Made by a program: the position numbers and the translations under genes
Shown: positions 53,925 through 62,548 of the stretch, piece by piece
How positions within the stretch are numbered: position 1 is the stretch's first letter
Layout of the letters: each line of letters opens with the position of its first letter
The notes under the pieces: generated by a model
The model's database searches: none
What the model saw: only the letters and a program-made list of their open reading frames with translations
Told to the model about the DNA's origin: nothing
NCBI GenBank assembly: GCA_003556225.1
Contig: PWRN01000060.1
Span: 1 to 63,745 of the forward strand
DNA length: 63,745 nt
DNA from: Syntrophomonadaceae bacterium
GTDB taxonomy: Bacteria > Bacillota > Dethiobacteria > DTU022 > UBA8154
Reading direction: 5' to 3'

Positions 53925-54788
53925 TTATTGTACTTCTATTTTAACCAGCCTGTCAAGTTCGTCCGGGGTGAGAAAGCTCAGCGCGTCGAGCAAATGCACC
54001 TTGAAGCTGGCGGGGCCCAACTCCCCCCGGTCCTGCGGTGAAACCTGCTTCTGCGGGGGAACGTTTTCCCCGGGCACCGGCGAGTAAACCGCCCGTTCTG
54101 CGGCAGCTCCCAGGGCGGCCAGGGCCGCCCCGGCCGCCTGCAGCAAATCTTTTTCTACCGCGGCAAAGGAAGCGACGAGGGAAGCGGCCATGCAGCCGCT
54201 GCCGACGATCCGGGGAAGCAGCGGATGTCCGTTTTGGACCCGGATCGTCCTGCTGCCGTCGGTCACCAGGTCAACGGCCCCGGTGATGGCGACAACGGCT
54301 TCGTAGTCCAGCCTGTCCAATAGCTTCTGCGCGGCGCGCCGGGGATCCTCGCCCCCGTCCAGGGACTGCACACCGCTGACCCGGGCTGCCTCGATACCGG
54401 CCAGGGTCCCGATTTCTCCCGCGTTGCCCTTGATCACGGCCGGTTTCGCCTCCCGCAAAATCTGCCAGGCGGCCGCCGTGCGGTAAGAAGTAGCCCCCGC
54501 CCCCACGGGATCCAGGACAACCGGGATCCCCAGCTCCCGGGCTTTTCGCCCCATGGCTGTCATGGCCTCCAGCTGCTCCGGATGGAGGGTCCCGATGTTC
54601 AGCACCGCCGCCCGGGCGGCAGCGACCATCTCTTCCACTTCCCGGAGGGCATGGGCCATCACCGGAAGCGCCCCAATGTTCAAGGTGGCATCGGCGCAGT
54701 CCCCCATGGTCACATTGTTGGTGATATGATGAATCAAAGGTTTGTCCCGACGGACCTGTTTCAACATTTCTCCCGCTGAAAAGACCAT
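53925..54788 (-). CDS. thiM: Hydroxyethylthiazole kinase
   Basis: 287 residues; phosphorylates the salvaged thiazole for ThiE. Features: PLIHHITNNVTMGDCADATLNIGALPVMAHA, LDPVGAGATSYRT and the ribokinase-like VIKGNAGEIGTLAG with a late GSGCMAASLVASFAA anion hole. ATG 54788 is preceded by AGGAGGG. Part of the thiD-thiM-thiE salvage block; thiazole synthesis genes (thiG, thiS, thiH) are not seen. Confidence 0.95.
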   Translation of the reverse strand: MVFSAGEMLKQVRRDKPLIHHITNNVTMGDCADATLNIGALPVMAHALREVEEMVAAARAAVLNIGTLHPEQLEAMTAMGRKARELGIPVVLDPVGAGATSYRTAAAWQILREAKPAVIKGNAGEIGTLAGIEAARVSGVQSLDGGEDPRRAAQKLLDRLDYEAVVAITGAVDLVTDGSRTIRVQNGHPLLPRIVGSGCMAASLVASFAAVEKDLLQAAGAALAALGAAAERAVYSPVPGENVPPQKQVSPQDRGELGPASFKVHLLDALSFLTPDELDRLVKIEVQ

Positions 54789-54833
54789 GCTATCCCTCCT
54801 GACCTGCACAGGCTGATCCCCATCGATATCGGA

Positions 54834-55622
54834 TTATGCACTTCCCCCAAAATGATCCATCGGACCGTGTCCTTTGCCAAGGGCCAATCCGGCATGCAAA
54901 ATGGCCTGCAGGTAGGACCGGGCATGCTTCACCGCGGTGGGCACATTGTACCCCAGGGCCCGGTACGAAGCGATCGCCGAGGCATAGGTGCACCCGGTAC
55001 CGTGCGTGTTCCGGGTCTGCACCCGGGGTGCCCGGTAGAAACAGTACTGTTCGCCATCGAAGAGTACATCCGTTAATTCCTCGCCGTCTTCCAGGTGTCC
55101 TCCCTTCACCAGGACAAACCGTGGACCCTGCCGCCGGATCAGCCGGGCGGATTTTTTCATCGCCGCCAGGGTTTGAATGCTGATCCCGGAGAGCACCTCC
55201 GCTTCAGGGATGTTGGGGGTCACCAGCAGGGCCAGGGGCAGCAGGTCTTTCGCCAGGGCCTGCCGGGCCCCTTCTTCCAGCAGGGCATCGCCGCTTTTGG
55301 CTACCATCACGGGATCCACCACCAGCCGGGCCACGCGGTGCTGCCGCATCTTCTCCGCTACCGCCTGGACAATTTCTGCATTGCCCAACATGCCTGTCTT
55401 TACCACGGCCACGGGAAAATCCTCCAGCACGGCATCGATCTGGGCCTCTACCAGCTGCCTGTCCAGGACCTGGAAGGCTCTGACCCCCAGGGTGTTTTGT
55501 GCGGTCACAGCGGTTATCGCGGTTAAACCGTAAACCCCCAGGGCCGCCATGGTTTTTAAATCCGCCTGGATCCCCGCGCCCGCGCCGGAATCCGAACCGG
55601 CGATCGACAATACACATTGCAT
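54834..55622 (-). CDS. thiD: Hydroxymethylpyrimidine/phosphomethylpyrimidine kinase
   Basis: 262 residues; phosphorylates HMP to HMP-PP. Motifs [27 protein letters not shown] at the start, [33 protein letters not shown] and [22 protein letters not shown] at the anion hole are all standard. Start at ATG 55622, AAGG just upstream (GTG 55625 in frame). It follows the thiC gene by 266 bases that hold an inverted repeat, so it may have some independent control. Confidence 0.96.
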   Translation of the reverse strand: MQCVLSIAGSDSGAGAGIQADLKTMAALGVYGLTAITAVTAQNTLGVRAFQVLDRQLVEAQIDAVLEDFPVAVVKTGMLGNAEIVQAVAEKMRQHRVARLVVDPVMVAKSGDALLEEGARQALAKDLLPLALLVTPNIPEAEVLSGISIQTLAAMKKSARLIRRQGPRFVLVKGGHLEDGEELTDVLFDGEQYCFYRAPRVQTRNTHGTGCTYASAIASYRALGYNVPTAVKHARSYLQAILHAGLALGKGHGPMDHFGGSA

Positions 55623-55766
55623 CACCTTTTCGCTGCCTGTGATACAGCTTCCTCCCTTCTATCTTAAAAAACCCGGCGATTTTGCTACCCGGGAATAAAA
55701 ACTCGTTTCCCTTCCTGCAAGAAGCCGCGGAAATCGAGACGAGATTCGTCCCGGTCCACGGGGTTT

Positions 55767-55822
55767 CAGTCCGCCTCCAAAACGCCCTCGCTAAACTCGC
55801 GCAAACATTTTGAGGCGGACTG
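55767..55822. other. Inverted repeat between thiC and thiD
   Basis: CAGTCCGCCTCCAAAA (55767-55782) and TTTTGAGGCGGACTGG (55807-55822) form a 14-bp stem with a 24-base loop. There is no T tract on either strand. It may be an RNA stabiliser, a second leader element, or the ends of a lost element. Confidence 0.5.
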
Positions 55823-55888
55823 GTTGTGAAATCCCTATTGTGGACACCTGAGCACCTTTTCGTGAAGGCAAACCCGATGTTTATTGGC

Positions 55889-57181
55889 CTACAGGTCCTT
55901 GACCATTTTCAGCGCGCAGTACGGGCCGCACATGGTGCATTCGTCCTGTTTTTCCGAATGAAGCTGTTCATAAAGCTCTCTCGCCCGCCGGGGATCCAGG
56001 GCCAGCCGGATCTGGGCCTCCCAGTCCAGGTTTTTGCGGGCCAGGGACATGGCCCGGTCCCACTGGCGGGCAGCCTCCATCCCCCGGGCCAGGTCAGCGG
56101 CGTGGCCCGCCAGCCGGGAGGCGATCACACCCTGGTGGACCTCCTCGATCCCGGGCAGCCCCAGGTGTTCCGCCGGGGTCACGTAGCAGAGAAAATCGGC
56201 GCCGGCCGCGGCCGCCAGGGTGCCCCCGATAGCAGCGGCGATGTGATCATAACCCGGGGCCACGTCGGTAACCAGGGGGCCCAGGACATAAAAAGGAGCC
56301 CCCTGGCAGAGAGACTTGGCCAGGGTCACATTCATCTCCACCTGGTGCAGGGGCACGTGGCCCGGTCCTTCCACCATGACCTGCACCTCCGCTTCCCGGG
56401 AGCGCTGCACCAGCTCGCCCAGGACCAGCAGTTCCTGGACCTGGGCGCGGTCCGTGGCATCTTCCAGGCACCCGGGACGCAGCCCGTCTCCCAGGCTCAG
56501 GGTGACATCGTATTTCCGGGCAATTTCCAACACCCGGTCGAACTGCTCGTAAAGGGGGTTTTCCTGCTCTTTTTCCAGCATCCACCCCGCCAAAATGGCG
56601 CCTCCCCGGCTGACCACACCCATGATCCGTCCCTGGTGGCGCAGGTTTTTCAAGACTTCCAGGGTGAGGCCGCAGTGCAGGGTTAAAAAATCTACCCCGG
56701 CCGCGGCGTGTTGTTCGATCTCCTGGAAAAGGTCCGCTTCCGACATCTTTAATACGCCGCCCCGTTTCATCCTCGCCCGCACGGCAGCTCCGTAAATCGG
56801 CACGGTACCTACGGGCACCGGTGCCGTTTCCAGCACCATCTGCAGCATGCCTGGCAGGTCTCCCCCCGTGCTGAGGTCCATGACGGCGTCCGCCCCGGCA
56901 TCAATGGCCGCCTGCAGTTTTTCTTTTTCCTGTTCCACCCCGGGAAACGCTTCCGAGGTGCCGATATTGGCATTTACTTTCACCCGCAGGCCCTCCCCGA
57001 TGCCGCACGGGGCCACGCCCTGTCGCCGCGTGTTTTTGGGGATAACCACGCTCCCCCGGGCCACTTTCTCCATGAGAACCGCCGTGTCCAGGCTTTCCTG
57101 GCGGGCAACAAATTCCATCTCGGGCGTGCTTTCACCCTTTTTTGCCCTGGAAAGCTGGGTAGATTCTTTTGTCTCGGGCAC
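55889..57181 (-). CDS. thiC: Phosphomethylpyrimidine synthase
   Basis: 430 residues, the short clostridial/archaeal form; a non-canonical radical-SAM enzyme converting AIR to HMP phosphate. Features: KVNANIGTSEAFPGVEQE, DAVMDLSTGGDLPGMLQMVLET, GVDFLTLHCGLTLEVL, SLGDGLRPGCLEDATD, MVEGPGHVPLHQVEMNV and the C-terminal cluster motif CTMCGPYC. GTG start at 57181 with GGGGG upstream. It follows thiW by 41 bases. Confidence 0.97.
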   Translation of the reverse strand: MPETKESTQLSRAKKGESTPEMEFVARQESLDTAVLMEKVARGSVVIPKNTRRQGVAPCGIGEGLRVKVNANIGTSEAFPGVEQEKEKLQAAIDAGADAVMDLSTGGDLPGMLQMVLETAPVPVGTVPIYGAAVRARMKRGGVLKMSEADLFQEIEQHAAAGVDFLTLHCGLTLEVLKNLRHQGRIMGVVSRGGAILAGWMLEKEQENPLYEQFDRVLEIARKYDVTLSLGDGLRPGCLEDATDRAQVQELLVLGELVQRSREAEVQVMVEGPGHVPLHQVEMNVTLAKSLCQGAPFYVLGPLVTDVAPGYDHIAAAIGGTLAAAAGADFLCYVTPAEHLGLPGIEEVHQGVIASRLAGHAADLARGMEAARQWDRAMSLARKNLDWEAQIRLALDPRRARELYEQLHSEKQDECTMCGPYCALKMVKDL

Positions 57182-57222
57182 CGTTAGCGCCCCCTTCCTT
57201 TATTTACATCCAAGTTCCGAAA

Positions 57223-57735
57223 TTAAAACCCTCCCGGCCGTAGATTGCCGCTTTTTTTCCAGAGCTGCAGGATCAAGATTCCCAGGGCCGCACCGGCGAT
57301 GCTGCTCAGGGTAAAGGGAATGATGAAAGCATAAGCCAGCCCTTCAAATCCCAGGATCCAGCGGGCCAGGGGAAAGGCTACCAGCGCCCCGAGCAATCCC
57401 GTACCCAGCACCTCGCCGATGGCCGCGGCGTAGACCCGCTTAAAGAGCAGGAAACCCAGGCCGGCCAGCAGGGCACCGAAAATGCTCCCGGGAAAGGCCA
57501 GGGGCGTTCCCGTGCCCATGAGATTGCGCAAGGTGGAAGTCAACACGGCCGCCACCATGGCCGGAACGGGCCCCATCAGCACCCCGGCCAGGACGTTGAT
57601 GGCGTGCTGCACGGGATAAACCCGCGCCACCCCCACGGGAATGGAAAAAGGCGCCGCAATCGTGCCCAGGGCAACCAGCAGCCCCACGGCAGTCACCCGG
57701 CGCAGGGTAAATGTTTTGGAGACTGAACTTTCCAT
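57223..57735 (-). CDS. thiW: ThiW, ECF-type thiazole transporter S-component
   Basis: 170 residues, five to six helices, beginning near SKTFTLRRVTAVGLLVALGTIAAPF and containing VYPVQHAINVLAGVLMGP and LRNLMGTGTPLAFPGSIFGALLAG, the ThiW pattern. It supplies thiazole to ThiM and needs the shared EcfAAT module from elsewhere. ATG 57735 with GGGAGG 10 bases upstream; a TTG at 57744 lies too near that site. First gene of the riboswitch operon. Confidence 0.92.
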   Translation of the reverse strand: MESSVSKTFTLRRVTAVGLLVALGTIAAPFSIPVGVARVYPVQHAINVLAGVLMGPVPAMVAAVLTSTLRNLMGTGTPLAFPGSIFGALLAGLGFLLFKRVYAAAIGEVLGTGLLGALVAFPLARWILGFEGLAYAFIIPFTLSSIAGAALGILILQLWKKSGNLRPGGF

Positions 57736-57841
57736 ACAAAGCAACCCTCCCGACTAGTTTCTTCCATTTCAAAAACAGAAATCCCCTTTACGGGTAAATC
57801 ATTCCGGCACGTGATGAAAATCGCATGAATCTGCGATTTAC

Positions 57842-57859
57842 TTTACATGATCATGTAAA
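57842..57859. promoter_or_regulatory. Perfect 18-bp palindrome in the thiW leader
   Basis: TTTACATGATCATGTAAA lies downstream of the riboswitch terminator and about 107 bases before thiW. It could be an operator or an RNA hairpin. Function unknown. Confidence 0.55.
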
Positions 57860-57860
57860 A

Positions 57861-57887
57861 CAAAAAGGCGGGCCGCCCAGGGCCCGA
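57861..57887 (-). terminator. Riboswitch-controlled terminator hairpin
   Basis: Minus strand CGGGCC-CTGGGC-GGCCCG followed by CCTTTTTG, positioned just after the TPP aptamer: the expected expression platform for transcriptional control. Confidence 0.7.
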
Positions 57888-57919
57888 CATGTCATGACAT
57901 CATCTAGAATTGTCATTTA

Positions 57920-58056
57920 CCTTCCCTACGCTGGCATTACCCAGTGTGAATACGATGCGAGAAAAGCGGCAAGGCACCGTATGCACCCATCAGGTTCAAA
58001 GGGTTAAAGGGCTTCATCGCGCCCTTCTCTCAGCCTCCACTCGGAAGCACCCCCGG
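57920..58056 (-). promoter_or_regulatory. TPP (THI-box) riboswitch
   Basis: Minus strand order: GGGGGTGCTTCC, GGAGGCTGAGAG, AACCTGATGGG, a variable hairpin, then CACTGGGTAATGCCAGCG and TAGGGAA. CTGAGA, ACCTGAT and GGGTAATGCCAGCG are the diagnostic TPP aptamer segments. When TPP is bound, the terminator at 57861-57887 should form and switch off the thiW operon. Confidence 0.95.
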
Positions 58057-58075
58057 ATATGCAGTTGTTGCACTT

Positions 58076-58104
58076 ATTATATACCGAAATGACGGCCGTG
58101 GCAA
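58076..58104 (-). promoter_or_regulatory. Sigma-A promoter for the TPP riboswitch operon
   Basis: Minus strand TTGCCA (58099-58104), 17-base spacer, TATAAT (58076-58081). The start would be about 12 bases ahead of the aptamer. Confidence 0.85.
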
Positions 58105-58285
58105 GAGTTTTAGCCTGGCTGCAGCCGCATCCAGCATGAGGGCATGCCGCACCAGGTACTGCAGCACCGGGCAGAAATAGTTCGGCGCCGGTGGCATCGG
58201 CGGCCCCGGGCAAAAGAAATTCGCCTCCTTCTGAAAAGCACCGGGCAGGAATGAAGGCTGCCGCTGGAGAAAACTATAAAATGAA

Positions 58286-58408
58286 TCCTGGTGATCAAGC
58301 TTACCCAGGCACATACCCTTGTTTCCCTGCTTGCCCTCAGCGAACGTCGGATTTGCCTGCATCAAAAGGCGCGCAGGGGTTTCAGCAAAGCCGCCTCAAT
58401 TACATCAA
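58286..58408. repeat. Dispersed repeat family 2, copy C (longest)
   Basis: Contains both halves: GGTGATCAAGCT ... CCCTTGTTTCCCTGCTTGCCCTCAGCGAAC (shared with 13235 and 33822) and TTTGCCTGCATCAAAAGG ... CAAAGCCGCCTCAAT (shared with 35407). It is intergenic, upstream of the SprT-like gene. Confidence 0.65.
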
Positions 58409-58532
58409 CAAGGCCCCCACGACGGAAAAACGCCGGTTCCTGGAACCCCGGGGAAACGGCGAAAGCCCTGTCATGCTGGGAACGGCGAGGCCGAAAACTA
58501 TACCTAAATGATCAAGAAAGGGTATTATAACG

Positions 58533-59285
58533 TTGAAACCAGCGGACCTGATCAAGCTGAAGTACACCAACCAGGCGATCTACAACAAGCGGGCTGAGAT
58601 CCGCGCAGGCTTTTTAGACCGTTCCCAAAACATCCACGATGGCAAGATTACGCGTCTCTCCAACCTGGACCTGGAGATCTTGTTTCAGCTCTACGATGCG
58701 TTTTTTCTCCGCAGCTATTTCGCCGAGCAATTTAAAGGGACGCTCCGCTTCACCCTTTCCACCCGGATGACGCGCAGTGCCGGGATGATCCACTCCCCCC
58801 GGAATCTGCCTTCCCTGCGCCCGGAAGAGGAGCACTACGAGATCAAGATCGGCACGGGGTTTCTTTTCAACTACAGCCAGCTGGAAAGAGATAAACGCGT
58901 AAACGGGATCATCAGCCGGGATTCCCTGGAGGCCCTGCAGCTGGTCCTGGAACACGAGATCTGTCACCTGGTGGAACTGCACACCTGCAAAACATCCAGC
59001 TGCCGCCGGCAGCCTTTCAAATCCCTGGCCCTGCAGCTCTTTGCACACACGGAAGGGCATCACCACCTGCCCACGGGAAAAGAAATCGCCGCTGTCAGAG
59101 ACGGCTTCCTCCCGGGCATGAAGGTGCGCTTTCAGCATGGAGGCGTGACCTACAGCGGGGTGATTTACCGCATTACCCAGCGAGCTACGGTCATGGTGCC
59201 GCAGCCCCGGGGCGACTTCCAGGATTCCCGGGGAAATCGCTATGAAAAATATTACGTGCCCCTGGCGGAGCTGACCGCTGAATAG
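58533..59285 (+). CDS. SprT-like zinc metallopeptidase-domain protein
   Basis: 250 residues with an HExxH-type motif in LVLEHEICHLVELH (H141, E142, H145), typical of SprT-like domains, and a short Cys pair just after it (HTCKTSSC). The C-terminal part (GMKVRFQHGGVTYSGVIYRITQRATVMV) looks like an SH3-like beta module. Related proteins include bacterial SprT and eukaryotic Spartan, which degrade DNA-protein crosslinks; this one's role is unknown. TTG start with AAAGGG about ten bases upstream. Followed by a terminator at 59401. Confidence 0.78.
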   Translation: MKPADLIKLKYTNQAIYNKRAEIRAGFLDRSQNIHDGKITRLSNLDLEILFQLYDAFFLRSYFAEQFKGTLRFTLSTRMTRSAGMIHSPRNLPSLRPEEEHYEIKIGTGFLFNYSQLERDKRVNGIISRDSLEALQLVLEHEICHLVELHTCKTSSCRRQPFKSLALQLFAHTEGHHHLPTGKEIAAVRDGFLPGMKVRFQHGGVTYSGVIYRITQRATVMVPQPRGDFQDSRGNRYEKYYVPLAELTAE

Positions 59286-59400
59286 GGGCACTTGCCTTTC
59301 CAAGCTTTCTTTTATTCGCCGTTTACCGGGCCGCTGCTCACTATAACCCTGCTGAAGCCAGGGAAATGATCGTGTGCGCCGCGACGATAACCACCTGCCA

Positions 59401-59428
59401 GGGCCCCGGCTCCCTTTCGGGGCCTTTT
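59401..59428 (+). terminator. Rho-independent terminator after the SprT-like gene
   Basis: GGGCCCC / GGGGCC stem with an 11-base loop and TTTT on the plus strand. It also lies just beyond the end of the minus-strand DUF2177 gene. Confidence 0.75.
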
Positions 59429-59436
59429 CATGCACC

Positions 59437-59838
59437 TTAAAACAACCGGGTCCCGTAAAGATAGCCGATGGTGGAAAGGATGCCGGAGAGGACGGCTCCC
59501 CAGGCCAGGTCCACCAGGGTCATCTTCAGCGGCCAGTTTTTCAGGGTGGCCAGGTTAGTCAGATCGTACGTGGCATAAGTAACCAGGCCGAAGAAGGCCC
59601 CGGCGAAAAGGGCGAAGGCCCAGCTGTCGCGCGCCAGGGCAGGAAAAACAACGAAATAAACGATTCCCGCGACAAAAAGAAAATAAAAGATCAGGGCAGC
59701 GGGCCAGTTAATGGGGCTTCTCATCATGTAGCCCAGCTGCTCCCGGTAAAATTTCCGGGCGACCAGACCGAGCCAGATCATATCGACCAGGAAAAAAGCG
59801 CCCAGCGTCACCAGGTAGAGCTTGACAACCTGCATCAT
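59437..59838 (-). CDS. DUF2177 membrane protein
   Basis: 133 residues with four helices: LYLVTLGAFFLVDMIWLGLVARKFYREQLG at the start, then FALFAGAFFGLVTYATYDLTNLATLKNWP, the DUF2177 hallmark. Function unknown. GGAGGTTGA lies just before the two ATG codons. It follows the DUF1295 gene by 16 bases, so both belong to one unit. Confidence 0.88.
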   Translation of the reverse strand: MMQVVKLYLVTLGAFFLVDMIWLGLVARKFYREQLGYMMRSPINWPAALIFYFLFVAGIVYFVVFPALARDSWAFALFAGAFFGLVTYATYDLTNLATLKNWPLKMTLVDLAWGAVLSGILSTIGYLYGTRLF

Positions 59839-59854
59839 TCAACCTCCTTCCCAT

Positions 59855-60628
59855 CTATCCCTTTTTCGGAAACCAGGGGAAAAACTTGCTGGTTACCCGG
59901 GCGTACGCCTGGAACTCGGCATTGTCCTTGTATTTTTTCTCCAGCATGGGCACCCCGGAGACAAACAGGAGCATTCCCGTAATGGTCAGGGGGCTGATCA
60001 GGCCGCTCCACCCCAGGGGCACCGAGAGCCCCAGGAGAAAAATGCCCCACCACATGGTCGCTTCCCCGAAGTAATTAGGATGGCGGGTATATTTCCAGAG
60101 GCCCGTTTTAATCACGTGCCCCTTGTTGGCCGGGTTCTGCTTGAACTGGGCCAGCTGTTTATCGCCCACCGCTTCAAAATAAAAACCGATGATCCAAACC
60201 GCCAGGCCCAGGAAGTCCAGGGCCGTAAGCCCGGGCCGCGGGTAGGCGTTGACCAGGATGATGGGATACGCGATGATCAGCATCAAGACCCCCTGCAGCA
60301 TGAATACCTGCAAAAATGCCCGGGGCACCAGCCAGCGCCCCCATTCCTCCCGCCACTTGGCATAGCGAAAATCTTCAGGTTTGCCCCAGTTACGCCGCAC
60401 GATGTGATAGGAGAGTCGGCCGCCCCAGATCAGCACCAGGAGAGTCATCAACAGGTTTCTCTCCACGTAAGCAGCCTGGCTGAAGAGGCACACCAGGGCA
60501 ACCAGGATAAAACCGGCTCCCCAGTCCATGTCCACGATGGAATTGTTCCGGATAAACTGGGCCACCAGGAAAAAAATGAAGAAATAGATAAATACGGCGA
60601 TCGCCGCCACCGTAAAAAGCTCAACCAT
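59855..60628 (-). CDS. DUF1295 (steroid 5-alpha-reductase-like) membrane protein
   Basis: 257 residues, about seven helices. [27 protein letters not shown] is the conserved NAD(P)-binding/isoprenylcysteine-methyltransferase-like end of the family and [17 protein letters not shown] is the typical N-terminal section. Family members are putative lipid or steroid reductases; no substrate is known. It is the upstream partner of the DUF2177 gene, a pairing seen elsewhere. Confidence 0.88.
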   Translation of the reverse strand: MVELFTVAAIAVFIYFFIFFLVAQFIRNNSIVDMDWGAGFILVALVCLFSQAAYVERNLLMTLLVLIWGGRLSYHIVRRNWGKPEDFRYAKWREEWGRWLVPRAFLQVFMLQGVLMLIIAYPIILVNAYPRPGLTALDFLGLAVWIIGFYFEAVGDKQLAQFKQNPANKGHVIKTGLWKYTRHPNYFGEATMWWGIFLLGLSVPLGWSGLISPLTITGMLLFVSGVPMLEKKYKDNAEFQAYARVTSKFFPWFPKKG

Positions 60629-60745
60629 CTATCCACACTCCCCTGTTTCTAATCTTAAACTGCTCGCTGAGGCGGTGCTTCCGCGAAAAAATGATGCAAC
60701 GCCGTGCCGCATCCTGGAGCGGCTCTCTCCCGGGAACAGCAGCGG

Positions 60746-62548
60746 TTAAACGGCTTCTTTCTCTGCATCCGCGATGGAGCAGAAAGCCACCGCGCCCAAC
60801 CCGGCGCTCAAGGCCACGATGGGCGATATTTCGACCACGTACTCCGGCTCTTTGCCGATCAACCCGGTGAAGAGTTCCCGGTATGCCGCTGCTTTGTCCG
60901 GCGCCCCGGCATGCACGATGCAGTAGCGGTTGAGCCGCCCCTCATCCAGCATGGACTGCACAATCTTCACGATTTTCCGGGTATTGGCCCGGCGGGTCAA
61001 GGCGTTGGCGAAAGCAGTCCCACGCCCTTCTTCATCCAGGGAGACGATGGGCTTGAAATTTAACAGGTTGGCGACAAACCCTTTCATGGGGCTGACCCGC
61101 CCGCCCCGCACCATGTACTTAAAGTCGGCCACGCTGACAAATATTTTCGCATCGGGGATGCTCTGCTCCACGATCTGCACCACTTCGTCGTGCCCCTTAC
61201 CGGCCGCGATCAACTCGGCTGCCTTCAAGACCAGCAGCCCTTGCGCACCGGAATTCGAACGGGAGTTGATCACGGAGATTTTTTTCCCCTGCTCGCGCAG
61301 GGATGCCGCCACGTTTTGGAAGACGTTCCAGGTGCCGCTCAGCTCCTTGGAAACGGAGATCATGATCACGGAGTCGTAATGGTTACATAGAAATGCCAGC
61401 TGGTGCTGGACCTGTTTAATAGATGGCTGCGAGGAAGTGGGGTATTCCTTAACCTGGTCCAGTATGGAGTAAATTTGCCCGGGCTTGATCGAAAGCTTGT
61501 CCAGGAAGAAGGACCCCTCGATCTCCAGGTTGATGGGGATGACGTGGACCTGGTAATCATCGATCAGCTGCTGGGGCAGGTCAGCGATGGAGTCGGTCAC
61601 CAGGGCAATGTCGTACTTGCGCTGGTGGGCCACCTGGTGCTGTTTCTGCATATCGTCTACCTTCTGCTCGATCACCTTGCCGTGATCGGTCAAGCTGAAA
61701 AAGAAATCTTCCGGCTTGTTGGTGTGCAAGTGAATCTTGGTTTTTTCCGGCGTGCCGGCGAGGATCAGGGAATCTCCCAGGTGTTCTATCCTCTCGCGGA
61801 TGCGCTCGTGATCCATCCCCCGGCCTGTGAGCAGCGCTTCCGAGCAATACCGCAGGGAGATATCCCCGCTGATCGCCTCCACGGGTTCCTGCAGTTCTTC
61901 CACCGGGCGTTTCTCCAGGAGCAGGGCTTTGAGGTCGCGGGTTTTCAGCAATCCCGCTACACCTTCCAAAAAAAGCACAAATCCCTGGGCCCCGGCATCA
62001 ACCACGGCCGCATCGCGCAGCACTTTCAATTTTTCCGGGGTTTCCTGCAGGGAATGCCGGGCTCTTTCCAGGGAACTGAACAACAATTTCACGAAATCAT
62101 TGGATTCCTTGCCCAGGGAGTGCACCAGTTCCGCCCAGTCTTTGAGCACGGTCAGCATCGTTCCCTCCACCGGGTTCGCCACGGCACTGTAGGCATAGGG
62201 AACAGCCCGGGACACGGAATCCCCGAAGTCCCGGGTAGAAAGACGTTCCCGCTCTCCAATTTCCCGGGAAAGCCCGTTGATAAACTGGGCCAGGATAATC
62301 CCCGAGTTTCCCCGGGCGCCGCTTAACGAGGCATCGGCCAGGTAGCGGACCGTCTCGCCGGCATCCCTGGAGGGGTTCACGGTATCCACCATGTAATTCA
62401 AGGTCGCTGCCATGTTGTTGCCCGTGTCACTGTCAAAAACGGGGAAGACATTGATGCGGTTCAGCATTTTTTTATAACGGGCTACCTCCCGGGCCCCTGC
62501 CAGGAAAGCGTAATAAATATGCCCGCCGTTGATATACGTTATGGTCAT
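60746..62548 (-). CDS. Fused FakA-FakB-like fatty-acid kinase (DhaL + middle domain + DegV)
   Basis: 600 residues. N-terminal DhaL/Dak2 kinase (about 1-205) with NRINVFPVFDSDTGNNMAATL and GARGNSGIILAQF; a FakA-type middle domain (about 225-310) with RYCSEALLTG and GDSLILAGTPEKTKIHLHTNKPEDFF; then a full DegV/FakB lipid-binding domain from about 315 (DIALVTDSIADLPQQL, SQPSIKQV, SVSKELSGTWN, GRVSPMKGF). In Staphylococcus, FakA and FakB are separate chains that phosphorylate exogenous fatty acids. The kinase motif has Ser in place of Gly (DSDTG for DGDTG). ATG 62548 with AGGTGA upstream. Confidence 0.9.
   Translation of the reverse strand: MTITYINGGHIYYAFLAGAREVARYKKMLNRINVFPVFDSDTGNNMAATLNYMVDTVNPSRDAGETVRYLADASLSGARGNSGIILAQFINGLSREIGERERLSTRDFGDSVSRAVPYAYSAVANPVEGTMLTVLKDWAELVHSLGKESNDFVKLLFSSLERARHSLQETPEKLKVLRDAAVVDAGAQGFVLFLEGVAGLLKTRDLKALLLEKRPVEELQEPVEAISGDISLRYCSEALLTGRGMDHERIRERIEHLGDSLILAGTPEKTKIHLHTNKPEDFFFSLTDHGKVIEQKVDDMQKQHQVAHQRKYDIALVTDSIADLPQQLIDDYQVHVIPINLEIEGSFFLDKLSIKPGQIYSILDQVKEYPTSSQPSIKQVQHQLAFLCNHYDSVIMISVSKELSGTWNVFQNVAASLREQGKKISVINSRSNSGAQGLLVLKAAELIAAGKGHDEVVQIVEQSIPDAKIFVSVADFKYMVRGGRVSPMKGFVANLLNFKPIVSLDEEGRGTAFANALTRRANTRKIVKIVQSMLDEGRLNRYCIVHAGAPDKAAAYRELFTGLIGKEPEYVVEISPIVALSAGLGAVAFCSIADAEKEAV

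Noticed and set aside
58614-59435. 273-codon minus frame opposite the SprT-like gene
   Set aside because: The plus strand has the HEICH motif and an upstream ribosome site; the minus frame shows no domain.
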